Shown piece by piece: positions 45,616 through 55,310 of a stretch of DNA of 64,000 bases. The notes beneath the pieces were generated by a model. It had not been told where the DNA came from. It did no database searches and was given only the letters and a program-made list of their open reading frames with translations. Origin of the DNA: Aurantiacibacter atlanticus. GTDB lineage: Bacteria > Pseudomonadota > Alphaproteobacteria > Sphingomonadales > Sphingomonadaceae. Location of the stretch: positions 2,542,001-2,606,000 of the forward strand of contig NZ_CP011310.1 in the NCBI RefSeq assembly GCF_001077815.2. The letters are read 5' to 3'. Numbering within the stretch: position 1 is the stretch's first letter; each line of letters starts with the position of its first letter. The translations under genes and the position numbers were made by a program.

Positions 45616-47736
45616 TTGATCCGCATTTCTACAAGCTCACTCGCCACAGCCTTGATCATCGGGGCGTCGCCCGCCTTCGCGCAGGAGGGTGACAGCGGGA
45701 CCGGTGATGCCAATGCGGCAAGCACACAGACCAATACGATCCTTGTAACGGGCGCCTTGACGGGATTTGGAGCGACCAAGTCCGATACGCCAATCGTGGA
45801 GGTCGCGCGGTCAATCTCGATCGAGACGGCAGATGATTTCGACGATAAAGGGTTCCAATCGCTTGATGACGCACTGACATATATGGCCGGCGTCACGGCA
45901 GAGCCGTTTGGCTTCTCTACCCGCGGCGATTTCAGCCAAGTGCGCGGCCTTGATGCGCCGGAATATCGCGACAATCTTCAATTTCTGTTCGGATTTTACA
46001 ACAATCCGCGACCCGATCTCTTCACGCTTGAGCAGGTCGAGGTCCTAAAGGGGCCAGCATCGGTCCTTTACGGGGCGGCATCGCCCGGTGGTATCATCAA
46101 TGTGGTCACGAAAAGACCCTTCAATGAAACTGCAGGCGAAATTCGTGCTGAATATGGCTCATTCGATCGCATGCAGATTGCCGGCGACTTTAATTTTGCT
46201 GTGCCAGGCGCTGAAGACGAGGCCATGTTCCGCTTTGTGGGACTTTATCGTGATGCTGGGACACAGATCGATGAGGTTGAAGACAATAAGCTGGTCATCG
46301 CGCCCGCATTCACCCTGCGCCCCGCTAACGGGACAGAGATCACCTTGCTGGCGAACTATACCGATCAGGATACTGACACTGCCCATCAGTTCTATCCTGT
46401 GACGGGGACATTTTTGCCTTCGCAAGATGGTCGGAAAATCGACACGAGAGAATATTTCGGTGCGCCCGGCTTCAACGCCTACAAATCCGAAAGCTTCGCT
46501 GCCACGCTTTTGGCGGACCAGCAACTAACCGCCAATTGGTCGCTTGAAGGCGTGGCGCGTTATGTCGATTCCAGCTCTGACTATCGGCAAGCCTGGCCCT
46601 CCTTCCTAGGCAATGGTGTTCCGCGCATCGATGCCGATGGCAATGCCGGTTGGACCTTCTACCTGTCAGACCGCAAGTCCGAGCAATATGCGTTCGATAT
46701 GCGTATTCGCGGCGAGTTCATGACCGGCCCGATCGAGCACGCCTTGCTGGCCGGCGTGCAATATCAGGACGTCATGACTGATGCCGACAATGCCTATCTC
46801 GACACCATCAACACGATCAACGTCTTCAACCCGCAATACCAGAACGTGCCGAGCGTCGCTGATGTGCGTGCGCAGCGGGTCGATGGGGCGGCTAATTTTG
46901 TCGAGGAGCTTGGCTTCTACATTTCCAACCAGATGACGCTTGGCGATCTCGTGGGCACGGCAGGTGTGCGTTTCGATCAGGTGGACAATGCAGTTGAAAA
47001 CGGCGCTGCCCAGGAAGATGATGCCACCAGCTTCAGTGCTGGCCTCCTTTGGCGCGGCCCTGGCGGCATTTCTCCCTACGTCAGCTATGCCGAGAGCTTT
47101 GAACCTGTCGTGGGCGTCGATACGATGACCGGCGACCAATTGCTGCCGCAGCAAGGTCGCCAGTGGGAAGCGGGCATCAAGTGGCAGCCAGCCGGAGTGA
47201 ATGCGCTGGTGACACTGTCGGCATTCAATATCGAGCAATCGAATCTCCCCAATCCCAATGCGCTGGTAGGCGGAAATTCGCAGCAGGAAGGCGTTGCCAA
47301 AATCAAGGGAATGGAGCTTGAAGCCAATGCGATTATCGGCGGCCTACGGCTGGACGGAAATCTCGGCTACCTTGATACAGAAGATCCCAATGGTCACCGG
47401 GTTACAGCTATTCCCGAATGGCAATCTTCGCTGTTCGCTCTTTACAAAATATCCTCCGGGTCCCTGCGCGGCCTGAGTTTCGGCGGCGGCATCCGACACG
47501 TAGGCGGAAGCGAGAGCAGTGGTATTTCCGCGCTCACGGGTGAAGTCCTGACCTACCGCACCAGCGGCTATACGGTTGGCGATCTTTCCGCCGCATTTGA
47601 ATACGGATCGTGGGAGTTACGCGTTACGGCTCGAAACGTCACCAATGAGAAATATCTCACAGTCTGCCTCGTGCGCGGTGATTGTTACCCTGGGGAACGC
47701 GGCAGCGTGACCGGAACCGTTGCTTTCAACTTCTGA
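45616..47736 (+). CDS. TonB-dependent siderophore receptor
   Basis: This is an outer-membrane ferric-siderophore transporter of 706 residues. The start is TTG at 45616, with GGGGGA 5 bases upstream. A signal peptide ends near ASPAFAQ (about residue 22), then a plug domain (about 40-160) has QVRGLDAPEYRDNL and the LEQVEVLKGPASVLYGAASPGGIINVVTK signature region. A barrel ends SVTGTVAFNF with a terminal Phe. The preceding Fur-box-like site and the downstream reductase support iron uptake. Its stop overlaps the next gene by one base. Confidence 0.9.
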   Translation: MIRISTSSLATALIIGASPAFAQEGDSGTGDANAASTQTNTILVTGALTGFGATKSDTPIVEVARSISIETADDFDDKGFQSLDDALTYMAGVTAEPFGFSTRGDFSQVRGLDAPEYRDNLQFLFGFYNNPRPDLFTLEQVEVLKGPASVLYGAASPGGIINVVTKRPFNETAGEIRAEYGSFDRMQIAGDFNFAVPGAEDEAMFRFVGLYRDAGTQIDEVEDNKLVIAPAFTLRPANGTEITLLANYTDQDTDTAHQFYPVTGTFLPSQDGRKIDTREYFGAPGFNAYKSESFAATLLADQQLTANWSLEGVARYVDSSSDYRQAWPSFLGNGVPRIDADGNAGWTFYLSDRKSEQYAFDMRIRGEFMTGPIEHALLAGVQYQDVMTDADNAYLDTINTINVFNPQYQNVPSVADVRAQRVDGAANFVEELGFYISNQMTLGDLVGTAGVRFDQVDNAVENGAAQEDDATSFSAGLLWRGPGGISPYVSYAESFEPVVGVDTMTGDQLLPQQGRQWEAGIKWQPAGVNALVTLSAFNIEQSNLPNPNALVGGNSQQEGVAKIKGMELEANAIIGGLRLDGNLGYLDTEDPNGHRVTAIPEWQSSLFALYKISSGSLRGLSFGGGIRHVGGSESSGISALTGEVLTYRTSGYTVGDLSAAFEYGSWELRVTARNVTNEKYLTVCLVRGDCYPGERGSVTGTVAFNF

Positions 47737-48308
47737 TGGCTGTGCTTCCACAGTTCTGGTTTGCCGTAGCGCTTGGCATCGCGAGCATCGTGGTCCTGCG
47801 GCTTTCCTGGTCGCGACCATCGCGTTCCACATCGCTCAACGCGGTGGGCTGGTCGGGCATTGTGCTATCGGTGGTGCTGGCATCACTCACCTATGGAGCC
47901 TGGGGTGTTGCCGTTGCATCATTGTTCCCAATGGCGGCGGCGCTCCTATTGCTTCTGCCCTCGATTGCAAGTCAGCCTCGCTGGAAGCGCAAGCCTGTGG
48001 ATCGCACGACAAGTGAGCGCCTGCCAGAAAGGCCTGAACCGGTACTTGGGCGACGCATCGCAAGCTTCATGATCGTAAGCCCTGCCGCGCTACTGGCAGC
48101 CGTTATGGCTGCTCTTGCGCTGCGGGTCTTATTCCTCTCGTTTGGCGGGGCAGAAGCAGATGCCAACGTCATTGTCCTTGCGTGCGTTCCCGTTGTCTGG
48201 GCCATTTTTTCAACAGCGCTGCTGATGATGGAATCGCGCGGCACGCAGGCTGCACTCTTGGCAGCAATAACGGTCCCATCCGTGCTGACTTCGATTCTCA
48301 TAGGATAA
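47736..48308 (+). CDS. small polytopic membrane protein of the iron module
   Basis: From the ATG at 47736, overlapping the receptor TGA by one base, there are 190 residues. About five hydrophobic helices are visible, with a basic cytoplasmic loop (PRWKRKPVDRTTSERLPERP) in the middle. There is no family motif that I recognise. Similar small membrane proteins (DUF3325/DUF3649 types) lie between siderophore receptors and PepSY reductases in other bacteria, so a role in ferric reduction is inferred only from position. Confidence 0.75.
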   Translation: MAVLPQFWFAVALGIASIVVLRLSWSRPSRSTSLNAVGWSGIVLSVVLASLTYGAWGVAVASLFPMAAALLLLLPSIASQPRWKRKPVDRTTSERLPERPEPVLGRRIASFMIVSPAALLAAVMAALALRVLFLSFGGAEADANVIVLACVPVVWAIFSTALLMMESRGTQAALLAAITVPSVLTSILIG

Positions 48309-48312
48309 CCAC

Positions 48313-49635
48313 ATGGCATTGACGATCAGCAAGACCACCGTGAAGAAAGCACTCTCGGCCCATTCCTGGGTTGGCCTGGTTTGCTCCGGATTGCTCTATT
48401 TGATTTGCGTCACGGGCACTGTTGTCGTTCTCTTTGAAGAATGGCAGCGAATTGAGCAGCCCGGCGCGCCGGAAATGAGCGAAATTGAACCAGCAGCAAT
48501 CCAACGCGCGATTGATAATGTGTTGGCGACCGAAGCAGGGCCGGAACCGACGACGCATCTCTTCGTCCACTTTCCAACCGAAGCCTTGCCCCGCACGACG
48601 ATTACGACCGACACGCAGGCAGTGCATGTTGCGCAGGATGGGAGCATTGTTGCACCTGAGGAAAATGCGTGGGCCGAATTCTTACTTGCCTTGCATTACC
48701 GGCTTAACCTGCCGGCTATCGCGGGTATGACAATCGTCGGGATCATGGGGGCGATGATGCTCTCGCTCTCCCTATCCGGCATATTGGCGCATCCACGCAT
48801 CTTTCGCGATGCCTTTCGCCTGCGCGCCCGCCGCCGGGACCAGACCGCATTGGCAGACTGGCACAACCGTCTTGCCGTTTGGACGCTTCCATTCGGGATC
48901 GCCATCGCGCTGACGGGATCGATGATTGGGCTCTATTTTGTTTCAGGCTTTGGGATGGCAAGTTCAGCCTACGATGGCGATGGCGAGGCGGTGACGACAG
49001 CCATTTTCGGTGCCGAGATCCAGACAAGCAGCGATCCGTCGCAATTGCCACGTGTGCAGCCGATCATGGATTACATGGCAGCAGAACAGACCGGCGTTGA
49101 ACCCAATTATCTAATCTACCACGATCCGGGAACGCCAGCCCAGCACGTCCAGGTGATTGCTGCACATCCACAACGTCTGATCTTCGGAGAATATTACAAT
49201 TTCGACGGTGAGAGCAATTTCATTGATATGGCAGGCATGGCTGACGGCACGACTGGTCAGCAAATGGCCGCCTCAATCTATAATTTGCATTTTGGCAACT
49301 TCGGCGGCCTGCCGGTCAAAATAGCCTACATCCTGTTTGGCAGCCTTCTCAGCGTGATTGTCGCGACGGGCCTTTATATCTGGTTCGCTAAGGAAAAGCG
49401 CAAAGGGCGGCCAAGGACCGGCGCAAGGGCGATCTGGAGTGGCCTGGTAATCGGAACGCCAGCAATGCTGGCGGTTACACTTTTGCTTCGGCTGCTGGTG
49501 GGTAACGCAGTGCCGTTCGAAGCCATCTTCTGGCTTGGGCTCATTGCTTGCACCATCGTCCCATATTTCCTTCGAAATACAAGCTTCACAGGCATGGCGA
49601 CTACGGTCACAACGGGTGAACGGCTGGGGAATTAA
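48313..49635 (+). CDS. PepSY-associated TM protein, probable siderophore-iron reductase
   Basis: PepSY-TM proteins of this class (FoxB-like) reduce ferric iron bound to siderophores in the periplasm. The 440 residues have four main TM helices with conserved histidines that may bind haem: HSWVGL near the start, LHYRLNLP, WHNRLAV and LHFGNFGG. Two PepSY-like soluble loops lie between them. The gene follows the small membrane protein by 4 bases, so the three genes look like one operon. Confidence 0.85.
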   Translation: MALTISKTTVKKALSAHSWVGLVCSGLLYLICVTGTVVVLFEEWQRIEQPGAPEMSEIEPAAIQRAIDNVLATEAGPEPTTHLFVHFPTEALPRTTITTDTQAVHVAQDGSIVAPEENAWAEFLLALHYRLNLPAIAGMTIVGIMGAMMLSLSLSGILAHPRIFRDAFRLRARRRDQTALADWHNRLAVWTLPFGIAIALTGSMIGLYFVSGFGMASSAYDGDGEAVTTAIFGAEIQTSSDPSQLPRVQPIMDYMAAEQTGVEPNYLIYHDPGTPAQHVQVIAAHPQRLIFGEYYNFDGESNFIDMAGMADGTTGQQMAASIYNLHFGNFGGLPVKIAYILFGSLLSVIVATGLYIWFAKEKRKGRPRTGARAIWSGLVIGTPAMLAVTLLLRLLVGNAVPFEAIFWLGLIACTIVPYFLRNTSFTGMATTVTTGERLGN

Positions 49636-49692
49636 ACTAGGCTGGCGTGTTTCGGTGCTGCAGGGCGGACAGATCGCCGAGGGAAAATTGGT

Positions 49693-51009
49693 TCAGCCCG
49701 CCGCAGAACCGATATGCGTGGTCAGAGCAGTCATTCCACCTTGCTGTTCGATCTCACCCACAGCCTCCCACAGGCTCGCGCTGGAATTGCCGCCCAGAAG
49801 CGTCTCTGACTTGGCACGCAGGCGCGGCTCAATCACGTCGGGATTGCTGTCAGCCAGCACATCATGGCCTGCGTTAAGGACCCGGTCAGCCGCAGTCACA
49901 CGCACTTCGGACGCGGTATCTGGAACGCTGTCATCCGCGACGACCCGCACCCGATCCCGCAGTGCGATCAGATCGTCACGCGCGCAGGTCGCGTCGCTGT
50001 AAACCTCAAGCGCGGACGTATCGAGTCCTGTAAGGCTCATCGCCGCAGTCAGGCGATAGCTAAACTTGGCTTGCAGGCCGGTCACGGGCTCAGGCTGATT
50101 GCAGACTGCAAGCCAGCGCGGATGGGTGCGGATCTCGACCGCCTCGATAGCACCCGGCTCCAGCCCCCTCGCCTTCACCTTGCGCAACGCCTCCAGCATC
50201 GCGTGCAGCCCGTGACAGCAGGCGTGGAACTTGTAAGAAATTCGGGGAAAGACCCACTCCGCGCCAAGCCCGCCCAAGGCCTCTGAATCAGCAACGCCGG
50301 CGTGGGTCGGGCCAAAGCCCTGCGCGCCCTCGATAGCCATTGGCGTGGAAGCCGCCCCCGCCTCGGCCAGAAGCGCGCAAGTCACGCCAACTTCGGCCGC
50401 GAAACCGGCGTTGAGCGGCTTGCCCATCGTGCCGAACTGGCTTTTCAGCCCAGCCGCGCGGGTTGCGGTCAGGCTCAGCGCCTCTGCCATCTGCCCGGCG
50501 CTCAGGCCCAGAATGCGCCCAGCTGCGGCCGTTGCTCCGAAAGCGCCCGAAGTGCCGGTTTGATGAAACCCCGCTTCGTAATGCGGCCGCCCGAGCCAGG
50601 CTCCGATGCGGCAGGCCGTCTCGAGCCCCACTGCCAACGCCTGCATGAACTCGCCCCCGCCTGCCCCTCGTGCTTCGGCCAGCGCCAACGCCGCAGGAAT
50701 GACTACGACGCTCGGGTGCCCGATATGGCCGAAATGCGTATCGTCGTAATCCAGCGCATGGCTCGTTGCGCCATTGGCGAGAGCAGCAGCGGCCGGGTTT
50801 GTGCGCCCGCCACCAAGAAGGCTCGCATTGCCCTCCCCACCGCTCCTCTCAATCGCGACCTTCCGCACGGCGCGGGCCACCGGCTCATCTACGCCGACGA
50901 TCCCGACCGTGATCCAGTCGAAGAGCGAGAAGCGCACGAAGCGCTGCATGGTAGGGTCGATCCGGCTCTCTGCGGAAGCGAAAGCGCCGAGGGTCTGTGC
51001 AACAGTCAT
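49693..51009 (-). CDS. MmgE/PrpD family protein
   Basis: The family includes 2-methylcitrate dehydratase and cis-aconitate decarboxylase. The 438 residues show YDDTHFGHIGHPS, the conserved DxxH region with ALDY before it, and a TGxxxxxQAKFSYR-like stretch (TGLQAKFSYRLTAAMS). Neither methylcitrate synthase nor PrpB is present, so a propionate role is doubtful. It is the last gene on its strand in the catabolic cluster, 179 bases from the MaoC gene. Confidence 0.85.
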   Translation of the reverse strand: MTVAQTLGAFASAESRIDPTMQRFVRFSLFDWITVGIVGVDEPVARAVRKVAIERSGGEGNASLLGGGRTNPAAAALANGATSHALDYDDTHFGHIGHPSVVVIPAALALAEARGAGGGEFMQALAVGLETACRIGAWLGRPHYEAGFHQTGTSGAFGATAAAGRILGLSAGQMAEALSLTATRAAGLKSQFGTMGKPLNAGFAAEVGVTCALLAEAGAASTPMAIEGAQGFGPTHAGVADSEALGGLGAEWVFPRISYKFHACCHGLHAMLEALRKVKARGLEPGAIEAVEIRTHPRWLAVCNQPEPVTGLQAKFSYRLTAAMSLTGLDTSALEVYSDATCARDDLIALRDRVRVVADDSVPDTASEVRVTAADRVLNAGHDVLADSNPDVIEPRLRAKSETLLGGNSSASLWEAVGEIEQQGGMTALTTHIGSAAG

Positions 51010-51188
51010 GGTCCGGCCTCAGTCACAGATCGTCGTCCGCGCGGCAAGAAATTCCTGTTCAGGACGCGCGTAGATCTCCTGCGGTCGGCTGGACGGCGTG
51101 GAATTGATCGACAGCTATCCGCAGGTTGCGCCTGGCAAAACCGATGCGCCCGATCAGCGCATTGTCGCCTTGTCCCTGATCTCGGTGC

Positions 51189-52052
51189 TTATGCAGACTC
51201 TCTCAGCTTGAAGAGCCCGTTACCGATGGCGATCTGGTTGCGTTCCAGCACCCTCGTTCGGAAGGACCCATCGTTCCAGATTTCGGTGCGCAGCGTCTCG
51301 CCCGGAAAGACGACCGCCGTGAAACGCGCATCCATAGAGCCGAAGCGTTCCGCATCATAATCGCAAAGCACTGCAAGGAGCGCATGGGCTGCGCAACCAA
51401 AGCTGCAGAGCCCGTGCAGAATTGGACGCTCAAAACCTGCCTTTGCCGCAACCCGCGGGTCGAGATGCAGCGCGTTCGGATCGGCGTTCCAGCGATAATA
51501 AAGCGCCTGTTCGGGCCGCGTCGGCGTATCAAAGACATGATCGGGCGCGGTCTCAGGCAGTTCATGCACCGACTTCACCGGCCCCTGTGGCCCGCCAAAC
51601 CCACCGTCCCCGCGCAGGAAGATCGTGCCCCGAGTGGTGGCCAACAGATCCCCGGTCTCCGCGTCGCGGATTTCCTTCTCGGAATAAAGCAGCGCACCGC
51701 GCCCCTCGCCCTTGTCGATCAGCCCCGTTATCCGGGTTTTGCCAATCACCGTGCCTTCGGGAGGCAAGGTGCGGTGGATAGTCATCCCTTGCTCACCATG
51801 GACGAGCTTGAGCGCATTGACCCCAGTCGCAGGATTGCCGAGCCAAAAGCCCGGATGGCCGAGCACATTGACGATTGCGGGCATTACGCAGCTGTCGTCG
51901 GCCAATGCGCCCACATAGGGCAGGGCGCGCATATTCAGTGGGTCCTGCCCCATTCCAATGGTCAGGCCGTAGTGCGCGACCTCTGCCGCGCCATAGCTCT
52001 GGCGCACCTCGGGAATATCGAAACCCATCAGAAAGTCATAGTCAATCGGCAT
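51189..52052 (-). CDS. MaoC family double hot-dog enoyl-CoA hydratase
   Basis: This is probably a 2-enoyl-CoA hydratase 2 of the double hot-dog kind. The 287 residues contain the hydratase-2 motif at about 189-213: NADPNALHLDP then AGFERPILHG, with the catalytic Asp191 and His196. The N-terminal hot-dog (about 1-150) has no catalytic motif, as in eukaryotic and Mla-type hydratase 2 enzymes. The start overlaps the end of the CoA ligase gene by 11 bases. Confidence 0.9.
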   Translation of the reverse strand: MPIDYDFLMGFDIPEVRQSYGAAEVAHYGLTIGMGQDPLNMRALPYVGALADDSCVMPAIVNVLGHPGFWLGNPATGVNALKLVHGEQGMTIHRTLPPEGTVIGKTRITGLIDKGEGRGALLYSEKEIRDAETGDLLATTRGTIFLRGDGGFGGPQGPVKSVHELPETAPDHVFDTPTRPEQALYYRWNADPNALHLDPRVAAKAGFERPILHGLCSFGCAAHALLAVLCDYDAERFGSMDARFTAVVFPGETLRTEIWNDGSFRTRVLERNQIAIGNGLFKLRESA

Positions 52053-54159
52053 CGGTCATGGCCTCCGCAGGTTCAAGTTCAATAATGGCATCGAGCGCGC
52101 AGGCTCCCTGCCCAACCGGCATCGCCAGCACTGGGTTGAGGTCGATCGACACCAGCCGCTCACCCGCGCCCGCGGCAAAGACAGAGAGCCGTGAGAGCAT
52201 TTGTGCCAGCGCGTCAATATCAGCCGGGGGCTGGCCGCGCACACCCTGAAGGATTGCGGCACCGCGGATAGAGAGGATCATCTCTCGCGCAGTTTCGGGG
52301 CCGAAGGGGCAGGCGCGCACCGCAACGTCGTTCAACACCTCGACAAAGATCCCGCCGAGGCCGAAGACCGCCACAGGCCCGAAGGTCGGGTCGCGGTTGA
52401 TACCCATCAGGCATTCAACCCCGCCTGAAAGCTGTTTTGCGACCAGCACCCCGTTCACCACAGCATGCGGCGCATGTTCTGCTGCCGCTGCAAGAATCGC
52501 GGCATAGACGGCGCGCACGCCCTTCGCATCCCGGATATTGAGCTTGACCGCGCCGATATCGGATTTGTGCAGGATATCGGGCGACAGGATTTTCATCACG
52601 ACCGGATAGCCAAAGCCCTCGGCCGCTTCGATCGCGGCCTCTACATCCTGCACTCCGCATTCGGGCGCGGCGGCAATTCCGGCATGGGCCAGCAGCGCCT
52701 TGGACGCTGCTTCGTCAGGGGTTCCCGTCGGTAAGCCAACGGGTGTCACTTCAGGCAGCGGGGCGGCGGCCTGACCACGCGCGGCCCCAAGGCGCAGCAC
52801 CGCATCAAGCGCACGGACCGCTCTGCAGGGATCGTTGAACACGAGAAGCCCCGCATCATCATAGCGGCGCAGCACCTCGCCCTCACCCAGTGCGCAGATG
52901 GCGATGATCCGGTCGGGGAAAGCCTCACGCAGCGGTGCCAGCGCCTGAAGGATAACGTCCGACATCGATCTACTGCCCGCCACATAGGTCAGGAAACACA
53001 GGATCGCGCCATAGCCCCCGTCTTCAAGACCCGCGCGAGTGAATTGCTCCAGCAGCGAGGGGTCGTTCAGCGCCTGCGCGGTGCAATCAAGTGGGTTCAC
53101 CGGCGAGGCATAGGGCAGAACTGCCTTGAGCGCGGCCTGCGCCGCCTCGGGCATGGTGGGTATTGGCAGGCCGATACGCTCGGCTTCATCGCTGGCCACA
53201 ATTCCGGCGCCGCCACTGACCGTTACGATGCCGAGCGAATGCTGCGCCGGGAAAACCCGCTTTGACGCAGCATAGGCGATATCCATCATCGTCTCCGGGT
53301 CGCGCAGAATGATCGCGCCGTGATCGGCCAGAACCGCATCGGCCACAATTGCATCGCCGGTGAGCGAGGCTGTATGCGAGGCCGCGGCCCGCGCGCCCAC
53401 CGCAGAGCGGCCCGATTTCAGCGCCAGCACCGGTTTGCCCGCCGCCCGTGCCTCGTCAAGTGCGGCCAAAAGCGCAGGGGCCTGGTTGATCGCCTCCATA
53501 TAGGTGCAGATCACGTCAATCGTCTCGCATTCTGCCATCCAGTGGATTGCATCGGCCACCGTGATGTCAGCCTCGTTGCCGGTCGTGATGAGGATTGATG
53601 AGCCAAGCCCCCGGTCACGCGCGAGCGCACCGAGATGCGCGCCAAAGGCACCAGACTGGCTCGCGATGCCAATGTTTCCGGGTTTCGGCAGCCCGGTATC
53701 GAGCGAGGACGAGAAGGTGCCGTAATAGCCGATGTCGACATTGTAGACACCCAGCGTGTTCGGCCCGAGTAGCCGGATACCATTCTCCCGCGCCATATCG
53801 ATCAGCGCATGCTGCGCTGCCTCGCCCTCCGCACCTACCTCCGCAAATCCCGCCGAGAAGAGCGTCGCAACCTTGCAGCCCTTGCGGCCAAGCGCGGCGA
53901 GGGTTTCCGGCACAAGCTTGGCCGGAACCGCGATCAGCGCAGCGTCGGGTGCCTCAGGCAGATCATCAACGCTGGCATAGCATGGCAGGCCCTGCACCAT
54001 TTCCCGCCTCGGGTTCACCGGAAGTATCCTTCCGGCGTATCCCGCGCGCAGCATTGCCGCGATTGGGCGCCCACCGATCCGTGTCACATCGTCCGAAGCC
54101 CCGATCACTGCGACCGAGCGCGGCGCGACCAGACCGTCAATATGGGCAAGCGTGGTCAT
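52042..54159 (-). CDS. acetate-CoA ligase (ADP-forming)-like acyl-CoA synthetase
   Basis: Such enzymes form acyl-CoA from a carboxylate, CoA and ATP, releasing ADP and phosphate. From the ATG at 54159 the 705 residues carry a CoA-binding Rossmann domain (about 8-130, PRSVAVIGASDDVTRIGGRP) and a succinyl-CoA-synthetase-like domain (about 150-300). A flavodoxin-like domain (about 305-450) and a C-terminal ATP-grasp domain (about 480-700) with GYPVVMKILSPDILHKSDIG follow. All parts are in one chain. Its ATG overlaps the thiolase TGA, and MaoC overlaps its end. It would activate the unknown acid. Confidence 0.9.
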   Translation of the reverse strand: MTTLAHIDGLVAPRSVAVIGASDDVTRIGGRPIAAMLRAGYAGRILPVNPRREMVQGLPCYASVDDLPEAPDAALIAVPAKLVPETLAALGRKGCKVATLFSAGFAEVGAEGEAAQHALIDMARENGIRLLGPNTLGVYNVDIGYYGTFSSSLDTGLPKPGNIGIASQSGAFGAHLGALARDRGLGSSILITTGNEADITVADAIHWMAECETIDVICTYMEAINQAPALLAALDEARAAGKPVLALKSGRSAVGARAAASHTASLTGDAIVADAVLADHGAIILRDPETMMDIAYAASKRVFPAQHSLGIVTVSGGAGIVASDEAERIGLPIPTMPEAAQAALKAVLPYASPVNPLDCTAQALNDPSLLEQFTRAGLEDGGYGAILCFLTYVAGSRSMSDVILQALAPLREAFPDRIIAICALGEGEVLRRYDDAGLLVFNDPCRAVRALDAVLRLGAARGQAAAPLPEVTPVGLPTGTPDEAASKALLAHAGIAAAPECGVQDVEAAIEAAEGFGYPVVMKILSPDILHKSDIGAVKLNIRDAKGVRAVYAAILAAAAEHAPHAVVNGVLVAKQLSGGVECLMGINRDPTFGPVAVFGLGGIFVEVLNDVAVRACPFGPETAREMILSIRGAAILQGVRGQPPADIDALAQMLSRLSVFAAGAGERLVSIDLNPVLAMPVGQGACALDAIIELEPAEAMTDAD

Positions 54160-55310
54160 AGTGTGGCGGCCGATCCCAGAATGGCGGTGCATTGGCTCGA
54201 TAGCGTGCCGCCATTGCCGTGACAAAGTGCCAGATTGCAATCCGTGAGTTGCCGCTCGCCCACGTCGCCCCGTATCTGCGCAACTGCCTCAGTGATCAGG
54301 AAAAGCCCATACATCCCCGGATGCACGCAGGAGAGGCCGCCGCCATTGGTGTTGACCGCCAGTTCACCGCCCGGTGCGATCCGCCCGCCTTCAACAAAGT
54401 TGCCGCCCTCTCCCTTGGGGCAAAAGCCAAGGTCTTCGAGGAAGAGTATCGTGTTGATAGTGAACGCATCGTATAGCATCGCCAGATCGATATCGGATTG
54501 GTTGATACCCGCCATTTGCATCGCGCGCGGACCGCTCTCCGCCGCGGCTGTGGTGGTCAGATCGGGCATCGCCACGATCGAGCGGTGGTAATTTGCCCCG
54601 GCCGCGCCAAGAAAATAGACCGGCTTGCCGGGGAGATCCCTTGCTCGATCAGAGCGCACGAGGATAACAGCCGCCGCACCATCGGTCACAAGGCAACAAT
54701 CGGCCGCTGTCAGCGGATCCGAGATCATCCGCGCCGACAGAATTTGCTCCTTGGTTAGCGGACCACGGGCGAAAGCCTCGGGGTTGAGATTGGCCCAGCC
54801 CCGCGCGGCCAGCGCCACATCGGCCAATTGCTCACGCGTGGTGCCAAACTGCGCCATGTGACGGCTGGCTGCCAGGCTGTAGGCGGTAATCGGATGGCGC
54901 GGCTTGTAGGGAGTCTCGTGCCATTGCGGCTCACTCATGGAGACAAGCCGCCCGCCCGCCGTGCGCTGGTTCGATCCATAGCAGACCAGTGCCACGTCGC
55001 AGAGCCCCGCCTCAAGCGCCAGCGTCGCCTGCAACAGATGCATTTCGAAGCTGGAGCCGCCAACATTGGTGCCGTCGAAGAATTTCGGCTTGAGACCGAG
55101 ATATTCGACGACGCTCATCGTCGGGAAGGCATGGCTGCTGGTCGCGGCGAAGACTCCGTCGATGTCCTGCAGCTTGACGCCCGCATCGGCAACAGCCCCC
55201 ACGGCCGCCTGACCGAGCAGTTCCATCGCCGAAAACCCAGGTGCCTCACCGATCCCGGCAGTAGCCATGCCCACGATAGCGGTCTTGCCGCGCAAATAAT
55301 GCTGGCTCAT
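54156..55310 (-). CDS. thiolase-superfamily protein lacking the nucleophilic cysteine
   Basis: The 384 residues have a thiolase fold with the C-terminal VNTNGGGLSCVHPG and ALCHGNGG segments. Where thiolases carry the catalytic Cys (about residue 85-90, usually NNNCATGS or similar), this protein has NVGGSSFEMHLLQ, with serines. It cannot therefore act as a classical thiolase. Proteins of this kind paired with a DUF35 partner (for example Ltp2 with ChsH2) are retro-aldolases that shorten steroid side chains. The next gene encodes just such an OB-fold partner. A retro-aldolase role is inferred. Confidence 0.82.
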   Translation of the reverse strand: MSQHYLRGKTAIVGMATAGIGEAPGFSAMELLGQAAVGAVADAGVKLQDIDGVFAATSSHAFPTMSVVEYLGLKPKFFDGTNVGGSSFEMHLLQATLALEAGLCDVALVCYGSNQRTAGGRLVSMSEPQWHETPYKPRHPITAYSLAASRHMAQFGTTREQLADVALAARGWANLNPEAFARGPLTKEQILSARMISDPLTAADCCLVTDGAAAVILVRSDRARDLPGKPVYFLGAAGANYHRSIVAMPDLTTTAAAESGPRAMQMAGINQSDIDLAMLYDAFTINTILFLEDLGFCPKGEGGNFVEGGRIAPGGELAVNTNGGGLSCVHPGMYGLFLITEAVAQIRGDVGERQLTDCNLALCHGNGGTLSSQCTAILGSAATL

